Positions 10,293 through 22,642 are shown, counted from the stretch's first letter. The stretch: 64,000 nucleotides of DNA from Phocoena phocoena (GCF_963924675.1 NC_089232.1:39021159-39085158), one strand, 5' to 3'. The notes: generated by a model from the sequence alone, not told the origin. Made by a program: numbers and translations.

Positions 10293-11369
10293 CTAAAATG
10301 AGCAAAATACGTTCCTCAATTACAAAGTAACAGCCAGTTTACGTACACCTGCCCTGCCTAACTGAACAGCCCACCCTCCTCACAGGGCACTGCCACCGTG
10401 GGGACGAGGCAGGCCAAGCCTTCCCCACCACACACGCGCCCAAACCGACCCTGGTCCCCTGGCCCACATCACAGGTAAGCACCGTAGGAAGGCGGGGGTA
10501 AGAACCTGGCAAGTAAAGTGCACACACGACCAGGGGCCACGGGGAAGCACGGGACTGGAGTAAATGGCTCTGTTAACCAATGTTTCTTCTTTCATCTCCC
10601 AATATTCTTTCCCAAGTCAAAGCAGGATAAAGGGCTGTCTTGAAGAGGAGTCACAACAGGGACAGGAAGGCAAAAAGGGACAATGAGTTCTGATCACAGA
10701 AAGAGTGAGGGGAGGCAGGTGTGGCCTGGGGAAGTTTGTGTGGACCCTATGCAGCTGGTTTCTTTCAAGACCAGAGTGTTGACTTCAATGACGACATCAA
10801 GATGGTGACAGGTTATTCCCGACTTCAGTCCCCCTCACAGAAAGACCAACTAGCTGCTATCCATGGCCAAGACACCACTGTGAAAATCCCAAAACCCAGA
10901 GGTGAGGCTGAACACTCTCCTGGACCAGAGGCAGAAAAGGACTGCATTAGAAGGGTATGAGGAGTGGTTTAACACTCTGACCAAACTGCCCCTCCGCCAG
11001 GCCAACACAGAACCACACTGAGAGGGCCCCACTGCAGTTTTTCCAGCAGGAAAAGAGGGCAGAAGGTGGACATGCAGGTCCCCGGCACTGCTGGATGCTT
11101 CCTGGGAGGGCCACTGGGGTCTCGACTCATGGAGACCACTGGGAATCAGATAGGGATGGAGAAGGGGGGGCAGGGCTTGTCAGCAACCAGTGCTCAGATC
11201 TGGATGGGCCATGCTCCTGTTTGCAGCAGTGCATGAGCAGAGCTCAGCTGGCAAATTCTGCCGGATCTGGGTCCCCAGACAATAGGCCACAGCCAGCTGT
11301 GGAGCCCATTCTACCGCCCTACAAATTCATAGCTCCACTCAACTGCTGAGTGTAGCTTCCCATCCAGGA

Positions 11370-12200
11370 AGCCCAACCAGAGGGCAGCCTTGGAGCCCAT
11401 CCAAACAGCCCCACTTGGGCAGGGAGCCAAGCCAGCAGCCCTGCCCAGCGGTTGAGCCTCGCCTCTGGCCCTGCGTAACCCAGGGGCCTGAACAGTGACC
11501 CTAAGCAGCCTCGGAACCCAGCCTACAGCCCTGCCCAATTGCTTAACACAGCTTATGGCCTTGTCCAGACGAAGAGCCCAGCAGAGACCCCACCCCACAG
11601 AGAACAGTCTCTAGCCTCCCCAACTGCGGGATACAGCTGGAAGCCCCTCCTGACCAGACGGCACAGCCTGCAACCTTGTTCAACAGCTGAGCATACTCAG
11701 CACCCTATGGATGCTGAAGCCAGGCCTGCAGACCTGCCCAACTTCAAGGCACAATCTGTGTCCCCCACCTGGTCACAGAACACAGCCTGAGGCAAGGTCC
11801 TACCATGAAACCCTGCCTGCAGCCCTGCCTGAACACAGAGTCCAGCCAGCAGCACCACCTGGTCAGGGAGCATAGCCTGAGACCCCACTCAACCTGCAGC
11901 GATGGCAGAGTCCAGTCCATAACCCTGCCCAATCATAGAGTCCAACCAGTGGCGCCACCCTGCCAGGGAACACAGCCAGTGTTCCACAGACTGGAACCAA
12001 GGGTAACTGCAGAGCCCAGCTAATGGCCCCATGTAACCATGGAGCACAGCCAGCAACCCTGCCTAGTCAGGGAGCCCACTCAGCAGCCCTACTTAAACAT
12101 GGAGCCCAGTCGACTCACCCAACCACAAAGCCCAGCTACTGGTAGTCCCCTATCCTGACCTCAGAGCACACTCAACTGGAGAGCCTGACAGCAAGCCCTG
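11370..12200 (+). repeat. degenerate 30-bp minisatellite
   Basis: About 27 diverged tandem units of roughly 30 bp with the approximate core 'cctgcccaaccacagagccc' followed by 'agccagcagc'. Because 30 is a multiple of three, several frames stay open on both strands over 11.1-12.0 kb, giving Pro/Gln/Ala-rich non-genes. The array runs up to the start of L1 ORF1-like sequence near 12240, so it may be the tandem 5' UTR of that L1. Confidence 0.7.
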
Positions 12201-12239
12201 CCTGCCCATGGACACTACTAGTTGACACATCCAATAACC

Positions 12240-15200
12240 CAAGTTGAATGGTGAAGGTTTTTCCCTGCCAAAGCAAACCTGTAAAACATGGAAGAAGAGA
12301 CCACTTACTTATTATACACACAGATACCAGTGCAAGGAATCAAGGCTCAAGAAAAATCAGGTAAATATGACACCACCAAAAGAATCAAATAAAGCTCTAA
12401 CAACTGACCCAAAGAAATGGAGATGTATGAACTATATGACCAGGAATTTAGAATAAACCTCTCAAAGAATGTAGTGAACTATAAGAACACACAACTAAAT
12501 GAAATTAGGAAAATAATGCATGAACAAAATAAGTTCAAAAAAGAAACAGAAATCATTAAAAAAAACAAAGCCAGCAAAATTCCTGGAGCTAAAGAATACA
12601 ATGACTATACTGAAGAATTCAATAGAGAGCTTCAACATCTAACCTGACCTAGTAGAAGTAAACAGTTAGTAAACTAGAAGATGGGTTATTTGAAATTGTC
12701 CAGTCAGAGAAACAAAAAAGAAAAAGTAATGAAAAAGAGTGAAGAAACAATATGGATCTCATATGATACCATCAAATGAAATAACACATGCATTATGAAA
12801 GTCCCAGAAGGAGAAGAGAAAGGGACAGAAAGTCTATTTAAAACAATAATGGTTGAAAACTTCCCAAACCTGAGGAGAGAAATGGACATCCAGATTCATA
12901 AGGCCCAAAGGACCCCCAAATAGGCTGAACTCAAAAAAGGCTGCACCAAGACACATTACAGTTAAACTGTCAAAAATCAAAAACAAAAAGAATTTTGAAA
13001 GCAGCAAGAGAAAAGCAACTCTTCACATACAAGGGAGCTTCATAAGGCTACAGGTAGATTTCTCCACAGAAACTTGACAGGCCAGCAGTGGGACGATATA
13101 CTCAAAATACTGAAAGAAACAATATGTCATCCAAGAATACTATACCCAGCAAAGCTGTCCTTCAGAAGTAAAAGAGAGATAGAGACTTGCCTAAACAAAC
13201 AAAACCTGAGGGGGCTCAATGTCATTAAACCTGCCTTATAAGAAATGCTAAAGGACATTCTTCAAGCTGAAATAAAAGGATGCTAGTTAGCATCATAAAA
13301 ACATATGAATGTGTAAAACTCACTGGTAATGGTAAATATACAAAGTCAGATGATCTAATATTGCAATGGTGGTGTGTAATTCTCTTACAACTCTACATTA
13401 AAAGGTAAAAAACAAATGAATTTAAAATAACCATAACTATGAGAATTTGTTATTGGATACACAATGTAAAAATATGTAAATTGTAACCTAATAACCTAAA
13501 ATGTGAGGGGAGAAGAAGTATAAATTTCTGTATGCTATCAAATTTAAGTTATCAGTTTAAATAGGGTGTTATGAATATATTTTATATACACCTCAGGTTA
13601 ACCACAAAGGAAAAACCACAAAAGGTTATGATAAAGGAGTCAAAGCATACCAGCACAAAAAGGCAGCAAATGACTAAAGAGCTGGCAAGAGAGGAAGCAA
13701 AGAAGATAGGATCTACAAAACAGTTAGGAAAGAATTAATAAATGGCAATAGTAAGTCCTTACCTATCAATAGTTACTTTAAATATAAATGGATTAAATTC
13801 TCCAATCAAAAGGCACAGAATGCCTGACTGGATGAAAAAAAAACAAGATCCAACAACATGCTGCCTACAAGAGACTCATTTTAGCTTTAAGGATACACAT
13901 AAACTGAGAGTAGAGGGATGGAAAAGATACTTCAAGGAAATATTAACCAAAAGAAAGTAGGAGTAGCTATACTTATATTAAACAAATAAGACTTTAAGCT
14001 AAAAATGGTCAAAACAAAGAAAGTCATTATATAATGCTAAAGGTGTCAATTCATCAAGATATAATAATTGTAAATATTCATGCGCCTAATACTGCAGCAC
14101 CTAAATATATAAAGCAATTACTTAGAAAACTTATAAGGAGAAATAAACAGCAATACAATAATAGCTGGGGACTTTAATGCCCTACTCTCAACAATGGATA
14201 TATCATCCAGAGAGAAAACCAACAGGGAAATATCAGATCTGAACAACACTATACATGACATAGACCTAACAAACATATACTGAACATTCCATCAAAGAGT
14301 AACAGAATGCATTTTTCTCAAGCACCCACAGAACATTTTCTAGGATAAATCATAAGTTAGGCCACAAAACAGGTCTCAACAAATTCAAAAAGATGGAAAT
14401 TATAGTAAGCATCTTTTCCAACCACAAATGGTATTAAACTAGAAATCAGTAACGGAAGGAAAGCTGGAAAGTTCACAAATACATGGAAATTAAAATACTC
14501 CTGGGCTTCCCTGGTGGCACAGTGGTTGAGAGTCCGCCTGCCGATGCAGGGGACACGGGTTCGTGTCCTGGTCCAGGAAGATCCCACATGCCGCGGAGCG
14601 GCTGGGCCTGTGAGCCATGGCCGCTGAGCCTGCGCGTCCGGAGCCTATGCTCCGCAATGGGAGAGGCCACAACAGTGAGAGGCCCGCATACCGTAAAAAG
14701 AAAAAAAAAAAAAAAAACTCCTGAACTAATAGCTCAAAGAAATCAAAGGGAAAAATTTAAAATATCTTGGCACAAATAAAAACATAAACACAAACACTTA
14801 TGAGATGCAGCAAAACCAGTTCTAAGAGGGAAGTTTGTAACTATAAACTCATACAACGACAAAAAAAAAGAAATAGCTCATATAAAGAACTTGACATTAC
14901 ACATCAAGGAACTAGAAAAAAAAACAAAGCCCAAAGTTAGCAGAAGAGATAACCAGCAATCTACAGATTCAATGCAATGCCTGTTAAAATTCCAATGGCA
15001 TTTTTCACAGAAATAGAACAATCCTAAAATTTGTATGCAACCACAAAAGACCCCAAACAGCCTAAACAATCTTGAAAAAGAACAAAGCTGAAGGCATCAT
15101 ACTTCCTGATTTCAAACTATATTATAAAGATATAGTAATCAAAAGAGTATGGTATTGGCATAAAAAACAGGTACACAGATCAATGGAAGAGAATAGAGAG

Positions 15201-15818
15201 CCCAAAAATAAACCCATGCATATGTGGTCAATTAAGCTTTGACAAAGGAGTCAAGAATATATAGTGAGGAAAGGACAGTCTCCTCAATAAATGATGTTGA
15301 GAAAACTGGCAGCCACAAGTAAAACAATGATACTGGACCACTATCTTACACCATACACAAAAAATTAACTCAAGGTGAACTAAAGACTTGAACCTAAGAC
15401 CTGAAACCACAAAAGCCCTAGAAGAATACAAAGGTGACAAGCTCCTTGACAATGGTCTTGGCAATGATTTTTAGATTTAACACCAAAAGCAAATATAAAC
15501 AAGCGGGACTAGTCAAACTAAAAAGCTTCTGCAAAGAAAACCCAACAAAATGAAAAGGCAACCTACTGAATGAGAAAAAATATTTGTAAATTATGTATAT
15601 GATAAGGGGTTAATATCCAAAATATATAAGGAACTTATAAAACTCAATAACAAAAAACAATCTGGTTAGAAAATAGGCAGAAAATCTGAAGAGACATTTT
15701 TCCAAAGAAGACATACAAATGGCCAACAGGTACATGAAATGGTGCTCAACATCGCAGAATTATACATCAAAAGCACAATGCGATATCACCTCACACCTAT
15801 TACAGTGTCTTTTATTAA
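12240..15818 (+). mobile_element. L1 LINE, 5' part and ORF2 (decayed)
   Basis: Fragments of L1 ORF1 (LNEIRKIMHEQNKFKKE near 12500) are followed by the ORF1-ORF2 spacer and ORF2 endonuclease start (IVTLNINGLNSPIKRHRM near 13770, CLQETHF near 13860), then reverse-transcriptase remnants. Many stops and indels make it non-functional. It is interrupted by a SINE at 14503 and split at TTAA 15815-15818 by the piggyBac-type element; the L1 resumes at 18278. Confidence 0.85.
14503..14718 (+). mobile_element. CHR-type SINE
   Basis: A full-length copy of the cetacean-type SINE: 'gggcttccctggtggc' head, pol III B-box-like 'gggttcgtgtcc', the 'gccgctgagcctgcgcgtcc' body, and an A-rich tail. An approximate repeat ('actcctg') flanks it. 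It interrupts the L1. Confidence 0.92.
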
Positions 15819-16069
15819 CAACTTATTGACCAGAGATGTATTAATATGCCTTTTGTTACCTGAACATTATTGACCAGAGACGTATCAATACATTTTTAGA
15901 GAGTGATACAATTAACATCGCCTTGAAAAGTTGTTAGAACTTAAAATTGATCAAGGGTTCATTAATCAACTTATGATTGTCGTTATCATTCACATTTTTC
16001 TCTGTTAGGTTTTTGTTCCAACCTTGTGTATATTATAAATGCAAGTTTATTACCGTAAAATTTTCAAAA

Positions 16070-18160
16070 ATGACACATCGTGAAATTCTGAGTGAAGAAT
16101 TTTTTGGTCAATTTTATGCAGATACTTTCTCTGACTGTCCGAGCAACATATATACTCGTGTCTCAGAAGATGATAATTCTTCAGAATATAATTGATTCAG
16201 ACGATGTGAATATTAGACTAACAAAAAGACAAAAAACCTTAGTGATTGATTCTGATATGGAAAGTGAAAACGAAACTCACGGTGCTGGAGAACGCTCCTT
16301 TGCTTCTACAGAAGAGTGGATTGAAGACATTTCATGAAAACTAGAAGACTTTACAGGTGTGTCAGGTGTAACCACTGAATGTAATAACCCGAAAACATAA
16401 CAGAATTAATTTTTTTTTTTGGAAATAACTTTTTCGAGTTGGTCGCTTCTCAAACAAACTTGTATCACCAACAGAATGAAAAATCATATAAAGAGTATGG
16501 TAAGGCTTTAAAATGGACTGATGTAACCAATAGTGACACGAAGAAGTTTCTTGGATTAATAATTTTGATGGGACAAATAAGAAAGTCACACTGGAAAGAA
16601 TACTGGACTGATCCCTTACTTGAAACACCTGTCTTTCCAAAGATTCTGACGAGAATAAGGTTCAAACAAATAATGACAGCTCTTCACTTTAATAACTCAG
16701 AAACTACACTTCCTACAGACAGAATTTCAAAAGTTAAACCTCTTTTGGATTATTTTCTACCAAAATTTCAATCGATCTATATACAAACAAGAGCTATCAC
16801 TTGATAAGGCAATGATAAAAGTGGAGAGGACAACTCAAGACTCAAAACCTATAATCCCAGAAAACTTACAAAATAAGGAATTTTGGTCAGGATGGTTAGC
16901 GAAAGTGAAACTGGATATATATGCTACCTTGAGATTTAGTGAAGGAAAGAAACTACAACAATATTATCAGTCCTACAACCTTATCTTGGTTCACAGCACC
17001 ATATGTACCAAGACAATTATTACAACAGTGTGTCCACATCTGAAACACTGTTGAAAAATAAAACCAGAGTTTGTGGGACTATAAGAGAGAATTGTGGTCT
17101 ACCAAACCAATTAAAGGAGAAATCTAAAATCTACAGGGGGAGAAATGACATTCTCATGGAAGGGAGAAGTGATTCTTCTTATATGGAAAGACAAGAGGCT
17201 AGTCCGCATGGTGACAACTATTCATGATGCCTCCATAACATCTACAGGAAAGGAAGACAGGAGGACTGGCCATCAGAAAACTAAGCCCACTTGTATATTA
17301 GAGTATAATAAATATATGAGGGACTTCCCCAGTGGTACAGTGGATAAGACTCCGTGCTCCCAATGCAGGGGGCCCGGGTTCGATCCCTGGTCAGGGAACT
17401 AGATCCCACATGCATGCTGCAACTAAGAGTTCGCATGCCACAACTAAGGAGCCCTGGAGCCACAACTAAGGAACCCGTCTGCCGCAACTGAGCCCACGTG
17501 CCGCAACTAAGGAGCTGGCAAGCTGCAACTAAGGAGCCCACCTGCTGCAACTAAAACCTGGTGCAACCAAATAAATATTTTTAAAATATAGAATCATATC
17601 AAAAACAAAACAAAACACAACAAAAATGTATGAAAGGAGTTGATCGATCGATCAATATCTGGCAAACTTCAATATCCTCCAGAAAACTCGAAAATGGTAT
17701 AAGAAAGTGGGTTACTGTTTGAGTAAATACAGTTTATTCAATGCATTTCAAATTTACTGTAGCCTTAATGCACATAATAAAACGACTTAACAAGCAATTT
17801 TTGTTAGCAGTAGCTAGAGAATGGGTAACTGACCAGTCTGGTGAATGTAGTGGTAGTCCCATACCTGGTGCTTCTTGTGGCATTTCTAAAAGAGCCCCTC
17901 CACAAAGATCCACCTTGTTGACTATCAGGTAAAATAAAAGAACATATTCTATATGAAATAATACCCACAGAACTAATAAAAAAATGACACCACAAAGTGT
18001 AGAATCTGCTCTTCCAGGAGAAAGCGCAGTGAAAAGTATATTTGTAATACATGTTCTTTCCCCTGCACAGAGGTGCCTGCTTTACTGCCTATCACACTCT
18101 AAAGAAATAATAGAATGCTCTAGTAAGACATGTACTAAGTTTCAAATAAATACATTAAGT
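16070..18160 (+). pseudogene. piggyBac-type transposase (pseudogene)
   Basis: The reading frame starts at ATG 16070 (MTHREILSEEFFGQFY) and continues through an acidic N-terminal region, shifting frame near 16193 with stops near 16336. The core is clear: ALKWTDVTNSDTKKFLGLII (about 16500), then TRIRFKQIMTALHF, then LLDYFLPKFQSIY. The three catalytic Asp of the DDD-type core appear in separate frames: LDKAMI near 16805-16820, YQDNYYNSV near 17006, and GVDRS near 17640. TRVCGTIRENCGLP and WKDKRLVRMV lie between. A Cys-containing C-terminal tail (QRCLLYCLSHSKEIIECSS) near 18070-18130 fits the family's zinc-binding end. Multiple stops, frameshifts and a SINE insertion make it inactive. It resembles PGBD-type more than ERV or hAT proteins. 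Confidence 0.88.
17320..17586 (+). mobile_element. CHR-type SINE inside piggyBac element
   Basis: It starts 'gggacttccccagtggtac', carries 'cgggttcgatccctgg', and has a 3' half made of repeats of 'ccgcaactaagga'. The tail is 'aaataaatatttttaaaa'. It interrupts the transposase frame between the KPTCILEYNKYM and GVDRS motifs, so it is younger than the transposon. Confidence 0.9.
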
Positions 18161-18277
18161 GAAAAAAAAGTTGTTGATATTTACTCAAACACAGGTGTTT
18201 CAATATTCACTTACATAACAAATTGCCAGCCAGAGGCGTTAGTTTCTGCAAAAATCCCCCCGTCAGTAATAGGTTAA

Positions 18278-19510
18278 AAAGGGAAGAAATAATGAGTGTT
18301 GGCAAGGATGTGGAGAAAAAGAAATCCTTGTGCACTGCTGGTAGGAATGTAAACTGGTGCAACCACTATGGAAAACAGTATGAAGGTTTCTCCAAAAATT
18401 AAAAATAGAACTACCATATGATCCAGCAATTCCAGTTCTGGGTATATATCCAAAGGAAACAAAAACACTAATTTGAAAAGATATATGCATCCACATGTTC
18501 ACTGCAGCATTATTTACAATAGGTAAGACATGCAAGCAACCTAAGTGTCCGTCAGTGGATGAACAGATAAAGAAAATGTAGTACATACACACAATGGAAT
18601 ATTATTTAGCTATAAAAAAGAAAAACACTCCTGCCAATTGTAGCAACCTGGATGGAACTTGAGGGCATTATGCTAAATAAAATAAGTCAGAAAGACAAAT
18701 ACTATTTGATCTCACTTATATGTGCAATCTAAAAGAAAAAAATAAAACGAAAAACCAAAGTCGGACTTCCCTGGTGGCACAGTGGTTAAGAATCCACCTG
18801 TAAATGCAGGGGACACGGGTTTGAGCCCTGGTCCTGGAAGATCCCACATGCTGCGGAACAACTAAGCACGTGCACCACAACTACTGAGCCTGTACTCTGG
18901 AGCCCGCGAGCCACAAGTACTGAGCCCGTGCACCACTACTACTGAAGCCTGCACACCTAGAGCCAGTGCTCCACAACAAAGAGAAACCACTGCAATGAGA
19001 GTCCACGCACCACAACAAAGAGTAGCCCCCACTCGCCACAACTAGAGAAAGCCCACGTGCATTAACGAAAGACCCAATGCAGCCAAAAATTAATTTTAAA
19101 AAAAGAAGAAGCAATTAAAAAAAAATCCAAAGTCACAGATACAGAGAACAGATTAGTGGTTGCCAGAGACAGCGGGTGGTGGAATGGGTAAAACGGGTGA
19201 AAGTGGTCAAAAGTACAAATTTCCAGTTATAAAAAGTAAGTCATGGGGATGTAATACACAGTATGGTAACTATAATAATACTATATTGTATATTTGAAAG
19301 AAAGTAAACCTTAAAAATTCTCATCCCAAGAAAAAAGAAAATCTTTTTTCTTTTTTTTATAAATGTTATAAAAATTTTTTTTTATAAATGGTGATGAATG
19401 TTAACTAGACTTATTGTGGTCACCATTTCTTGATGTGTACAAATATACAATCATTATATCGCAAAATGAATATAATGTTGTATGCCTATTATATCTCAAT
19501 TAAAAAAAAG
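18278..19510 (+). mobile_element. L1 LINE, 3' continuation
   Basis: The continuation of the L1 split by the piggyBac element: 'gagtgttggcaaggatgtgg', then 'tatgatccagcaattccag', both typical of ORF2 C-terminal sequence. It ends in an AT-rich 3' UTR with 'tatatctcaattaaaaaaaag'. A SINE lies inside at 18763. Confidence 0.88.
18763..19126 (+). mobile_element. CHR-type SINE
   Basis: The long form of the SINE ('gacttccctggtggcacag' head, 3' half with 'gccacaactactgag'-like units, A-rich tail), flanked by an 8-bp direct repeat 'ccaaagtc' at 18755 and 19127. Confidence 0.92.
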
Positions 19511-19543
19511 GGATAAAGATTAGAGCAAAAATAAATGAAACAT

Positions 19544-19888
19544 GGGACTTCCCTGGTGGTGCAGTGGTTAAAAATCTGCCTGCCAATGCAGGGGACACGG
19601 GTTCAAGCTCTGGTCTGGGAAGATCCCACATGCTGTGGAGCAACTAAGCCCATTTGCCACAACTACGGAGCCTGTGCTGTAGAGCCTGCAATCCACAACT
19701 ACTGAGCCCGTGTGCCACAACTCCTGAAACCCACGCACCTAGAGCCCATGCCCCACAACAAGAGAAGCCACCGCAATGAGAAGCCTGTGGACCACAACGA
19801 AGAGCAGCCCCCGCTCACTGCAACTACAGAAAGCCTGTGCGCAGCAACAAAGACCCAATGCAGCCAAATAAATAAATTTAATTAAATT
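19544..19888 (+). mobile_element. CHR-type SINE
   Basis: Long form, flanked by an almost perfect 14-bp duplication 'aaataaatgaaaca'. It lies between the two L1 blocks. Confidence 0.92.
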
Positions 19889-20434
19889 AAATAAATGAAA
19901 CAGAGAACAGGAAAACAATAGAAAAGTTTAATAAAACAAAGAACTGGTTCTTTGAAAAGATAAACAATTATTGACAAAACTTTAGCTAGACTAACCTAGG
20001 GAAAAAAAGAGGACCAAAATAAAATTAAAAATGAAAGAGGAGACATTACAACTAATACCACACAAATACAAAGGATAATAAGCAACTACTGTTAACAATT
20101 TTATGCTATAAAACTGGACAACCTAAAAGAAATGGATAAATTCCTAGAAACATATCACCTACCAAGCCTGAATCATTAAGGACTAGAAAGTCTGAACAGA
20201 CCAATTATGATTAAGGAAACTGAATCAGTAATCAAAAAAAACTCCCAAAAAAGAAAAGCCCAGAATCAGATGATTTCACTGGGGAATTCTACCAAACATT
20301 TAAAGAATTAACATCAATCCTTTTCAAACTCTTCCCAAAAACCGAAGAGAGGGAACATTCCCAGACTCATTTTAAGAGGCCAGCATTACCAGGATACCAA
20401 AGCCAGTTAAGGACACTACAAGAAAAAATTACAG

Positions 20435-20559
20435 GGCTACTCAGCCATCCAGTGCTTAAGACTCTGCGTTTCCACCGCAGGAGGCCCAGGCTTGATCCCT
20501 GGTCGGGGAACTAAGATCCACATGCCACACAGTGCGGCCAAAATAAAAAAAAGAAAAGA
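20435..20559 (+). mobile_element. short CHR-type SINE
   Basis: A short SINE with 'cttgatccctggtcgggga' and an A-rich tail, flanked by the 15-bp repeat 'aagaaaaaattacag' on both sides. It interrupts the L1. Confidence 0.88.
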
Positions 20560-21393
20560 AAAAGAAAAAATTACAGACAAATATACCTGATGAATATAGA
20601 TGCAAAAATTCTCAACAAAATACTGGCAAATTGAATTCAGCAGCACATTAAAAGGATCAAATACTAAGATCAAGTGGAATTAATCTTAGGGATGCAAGGA
20701 TGGTTTAATACCCAAGTCAAATGTGATGCATCACATTAACATAATGAAAAATAAAGATAATATGATCATCTCAATTCATGCAGAAAAAGCATTTGAGAAA
20801 ATTCAACATCCACTGATAATAAAAACTCCCAACAAAGTGGGTATAATAGAAACATATCTCAACATAACAAAGGCGATATATATGACAACCCCACAGCTGA
20901 CATTGTACTCAACAGTGAAATGTTGGAAGCTTTTCCCCTAATAACAGGAATAAGATAAGGGTACCCACTCTCACCACTCCCATTCAACACAGTATTGGAA
21001 GTCCTAGCCAGAGCAATGAAGCAAGAAAAAGAAATAAAAGGCATCCAAATTGGAAAGGAAAAGGTAAAATTACCTCTATTTGCATAGCACATGATCATAT
21101 ATACAAAAAAATCCAAGAGACCATTAGAACTAATAAATAAATTCAGTAAAGTTTCAGGATAGAAAATCAACATACAAAAATCAGTTGCTTTTCAATACAC
21201 TAACAATGAACTCTCTGAAAAAGAAATAAAGAAAACATCCCATTTACAATAGCAGAAAAAAACAGTATATACTTAGGAATAAATTTGACCTAGGAGGTAA
21301 AAGATCTGTAGATGGGAAACTATAAGACACTGATGAAAGATATCCCATGTTCATGTCTTGGAAGAATTAATATTGTTAAAATGTCCATAGTAC

Positions 21394-21486
21394 TTGGCAG
21401 ATTGGGATTGACATATATACACTAATATGTATAAAATAGATAACTAGTAAGAACCCACTGCATAAAATAAATAAATAAATTTTTTT
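21394..21486 (+). mobile_element. severely truncated L1 (3' tip)
   Basis: This 93-bp piece reads 'gggattgacatatatacact', then 'aaaatagataactagtaaga', and an A/T tail. It is the same 3' end as the younger L1 finishing near 43305. A 15-bp repeat ('aaatgtccataStac') flanks it at 21378 and 21487, so it is a separate insertion into the older L1. Confidence 0.85.
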
Positions 21487-21838
21487 AAATGTCCATACTA
21501 CACAAAGGCATCTGTACATTCAATGCAATCCCTACCAAGATTCCAGTGGCATGTTTTTTACAGAAGTAGAAAAAAAATCCTAAAATTCACATGGAACCAC
21601 AAAACACTCTGATAGCCAAAGCAATACCAAGAAAGAAGAACAAAGCTGGAGGCATCACAGTTCCTGATTTCAAACTTTACTACAAAGCAAGAGTGATCAA
21701 AACAGTATGGTACTGGCATAAAAAAAAGACGTACCAATGGAACAGAATCAAGAGCCCAGAAATAAACCCATGCATATATGGTCAACTAATATATGACAAG
21801 AGAAACAAAAATACTCCATGGGTAAAAGATACTACCTT

Positions 21839-22038
21839 CGCTGGTGGCGCAGTGGTTGAGAGTCCGCCTGCCGATGCAGGGGACACGGGTTCATGCCCCG
21901 GTCCGGGAGGATCCCACATGCCGTGGAGCGGCTGGGCCCGTGAGCCATGGCCGCTGAGCCTGCACGTCCGGAGCCTGTGCTCCGCAACGGGAGAGGCCAC
22001 AACAGTGAGAAGCCCGCGTACCGCGAAAGATAAATAAA
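21839..22038 (+). mobile_element. CHR-type SINE
   Basis: A full SINE body ('gcccgtgagccatggccgct') whose head lacks the first few bases, flanked by the 15-bp repeat 'aaagatactaccttc'. Confidence 0.92.
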
Positions 22039-22420
22039 TAAAGATACTACCTTCAATAAATGGTGCTGGGAAAACTGGATATTCACATGCAAAAGAATGA
22101 AAATGGATCTTACACTATACACAAAATATACACTATACACAAAAATTAACTTGAAATGGATTAAAAACTTAAATGTAAGACCTGAATCCATAAAACTCCT
22201 AGGGAAAAAGCTCCTTGATGTTGGTCTGGGACTACTCAAACTAAAAAGCTTCTGCACAAGCAAAAGAAACAGTCAACAAAATGAAAAGGCAACCTACAGA
22301 ATAGAAGAAAATATTTGTAAACCATATCTGATGAGTTAATATCCACAATATGTAAGGAATCATACAACTCAAAAGCAAAAAACCAAACCAAAACAAAAAA
22401 TACCATTAAAAAGATGGGTA

Positions 22421-22642
22421 GGGCTTCCCTGGTGGCACAGTGGTTGAGAGTCCGCCTGCCGATGCAGGGGACACGGGCTCGTGCCCCAGTCTGGGAAGAT
22501 CCCACATGCCGTGGAGCGGCTGCGCCCGTGGGCCATGGCCGCTGAGCCTGCGCGTCCGGAGCCTGTTGCTCCGCGGCAGCAGAGGCCACAACAGTGAGAG
22601 GCCCGCGTACTGCAAAAAAAAAAAAAAAAAAAACAAAAAAAA
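22421..22642 (+). mobile_element. CHR-type SINE
   Basis: Full length with an A-run of about 20 bases. The approximate flanking repeat is 'aaaagatgg'/'aacagatgg'. It interrupts the L1. Confidence 0.92.

Larger units (their letters stand above)
15819..18273 (+). mobile_element. piggyBac-type DNA transposon, full length, decayed
   Basis: The element is bounded by TTAA at 15815-15818 and TTAA at 18274-18277, the duplication diagnostic of piggyBac insertion. The flanking L1 text reads through once the element and one TTAA are ignored. The ends form a short imperfect inverted repeat: 'ttattgac' near the left end and 'ttactgac' near the right end when reverse-complemented. Two copies of 'attgaccagagaYgtatYaa' at 15825 and 15869 form a subterminal direct repeat. 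It encodes a broken transposase and contains a later SINE (17320-17586), so the original length was about 2.2 kb. I cannot assign a Dfam/Repbase family. Confidence 0.88.

Noticed and set aside
11095..12023. Several overlapping Pro-rich frames resembling a small gene cluster
   Set aside because: They follow a 30-bp tandem repeat whose period is a multiple of three; there are no splice sites or recognisable domains.
14503..14718. tRNA-like A and B boxes in the repeated 200-bp units
   Set aside because: These belong to tRNA-derived SINE heads; the units lack a full cloverleaf and end in A-tails, so they are not tRNA genes.
17320..17586. Regularly spaced 'ccgcaactaagga' repeats suggesting a CRISPR-like array
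   Set aside because: They are the internal near-repeats of one SINE subtype, with spacing too short and irregular, in a eukaryotic genome.
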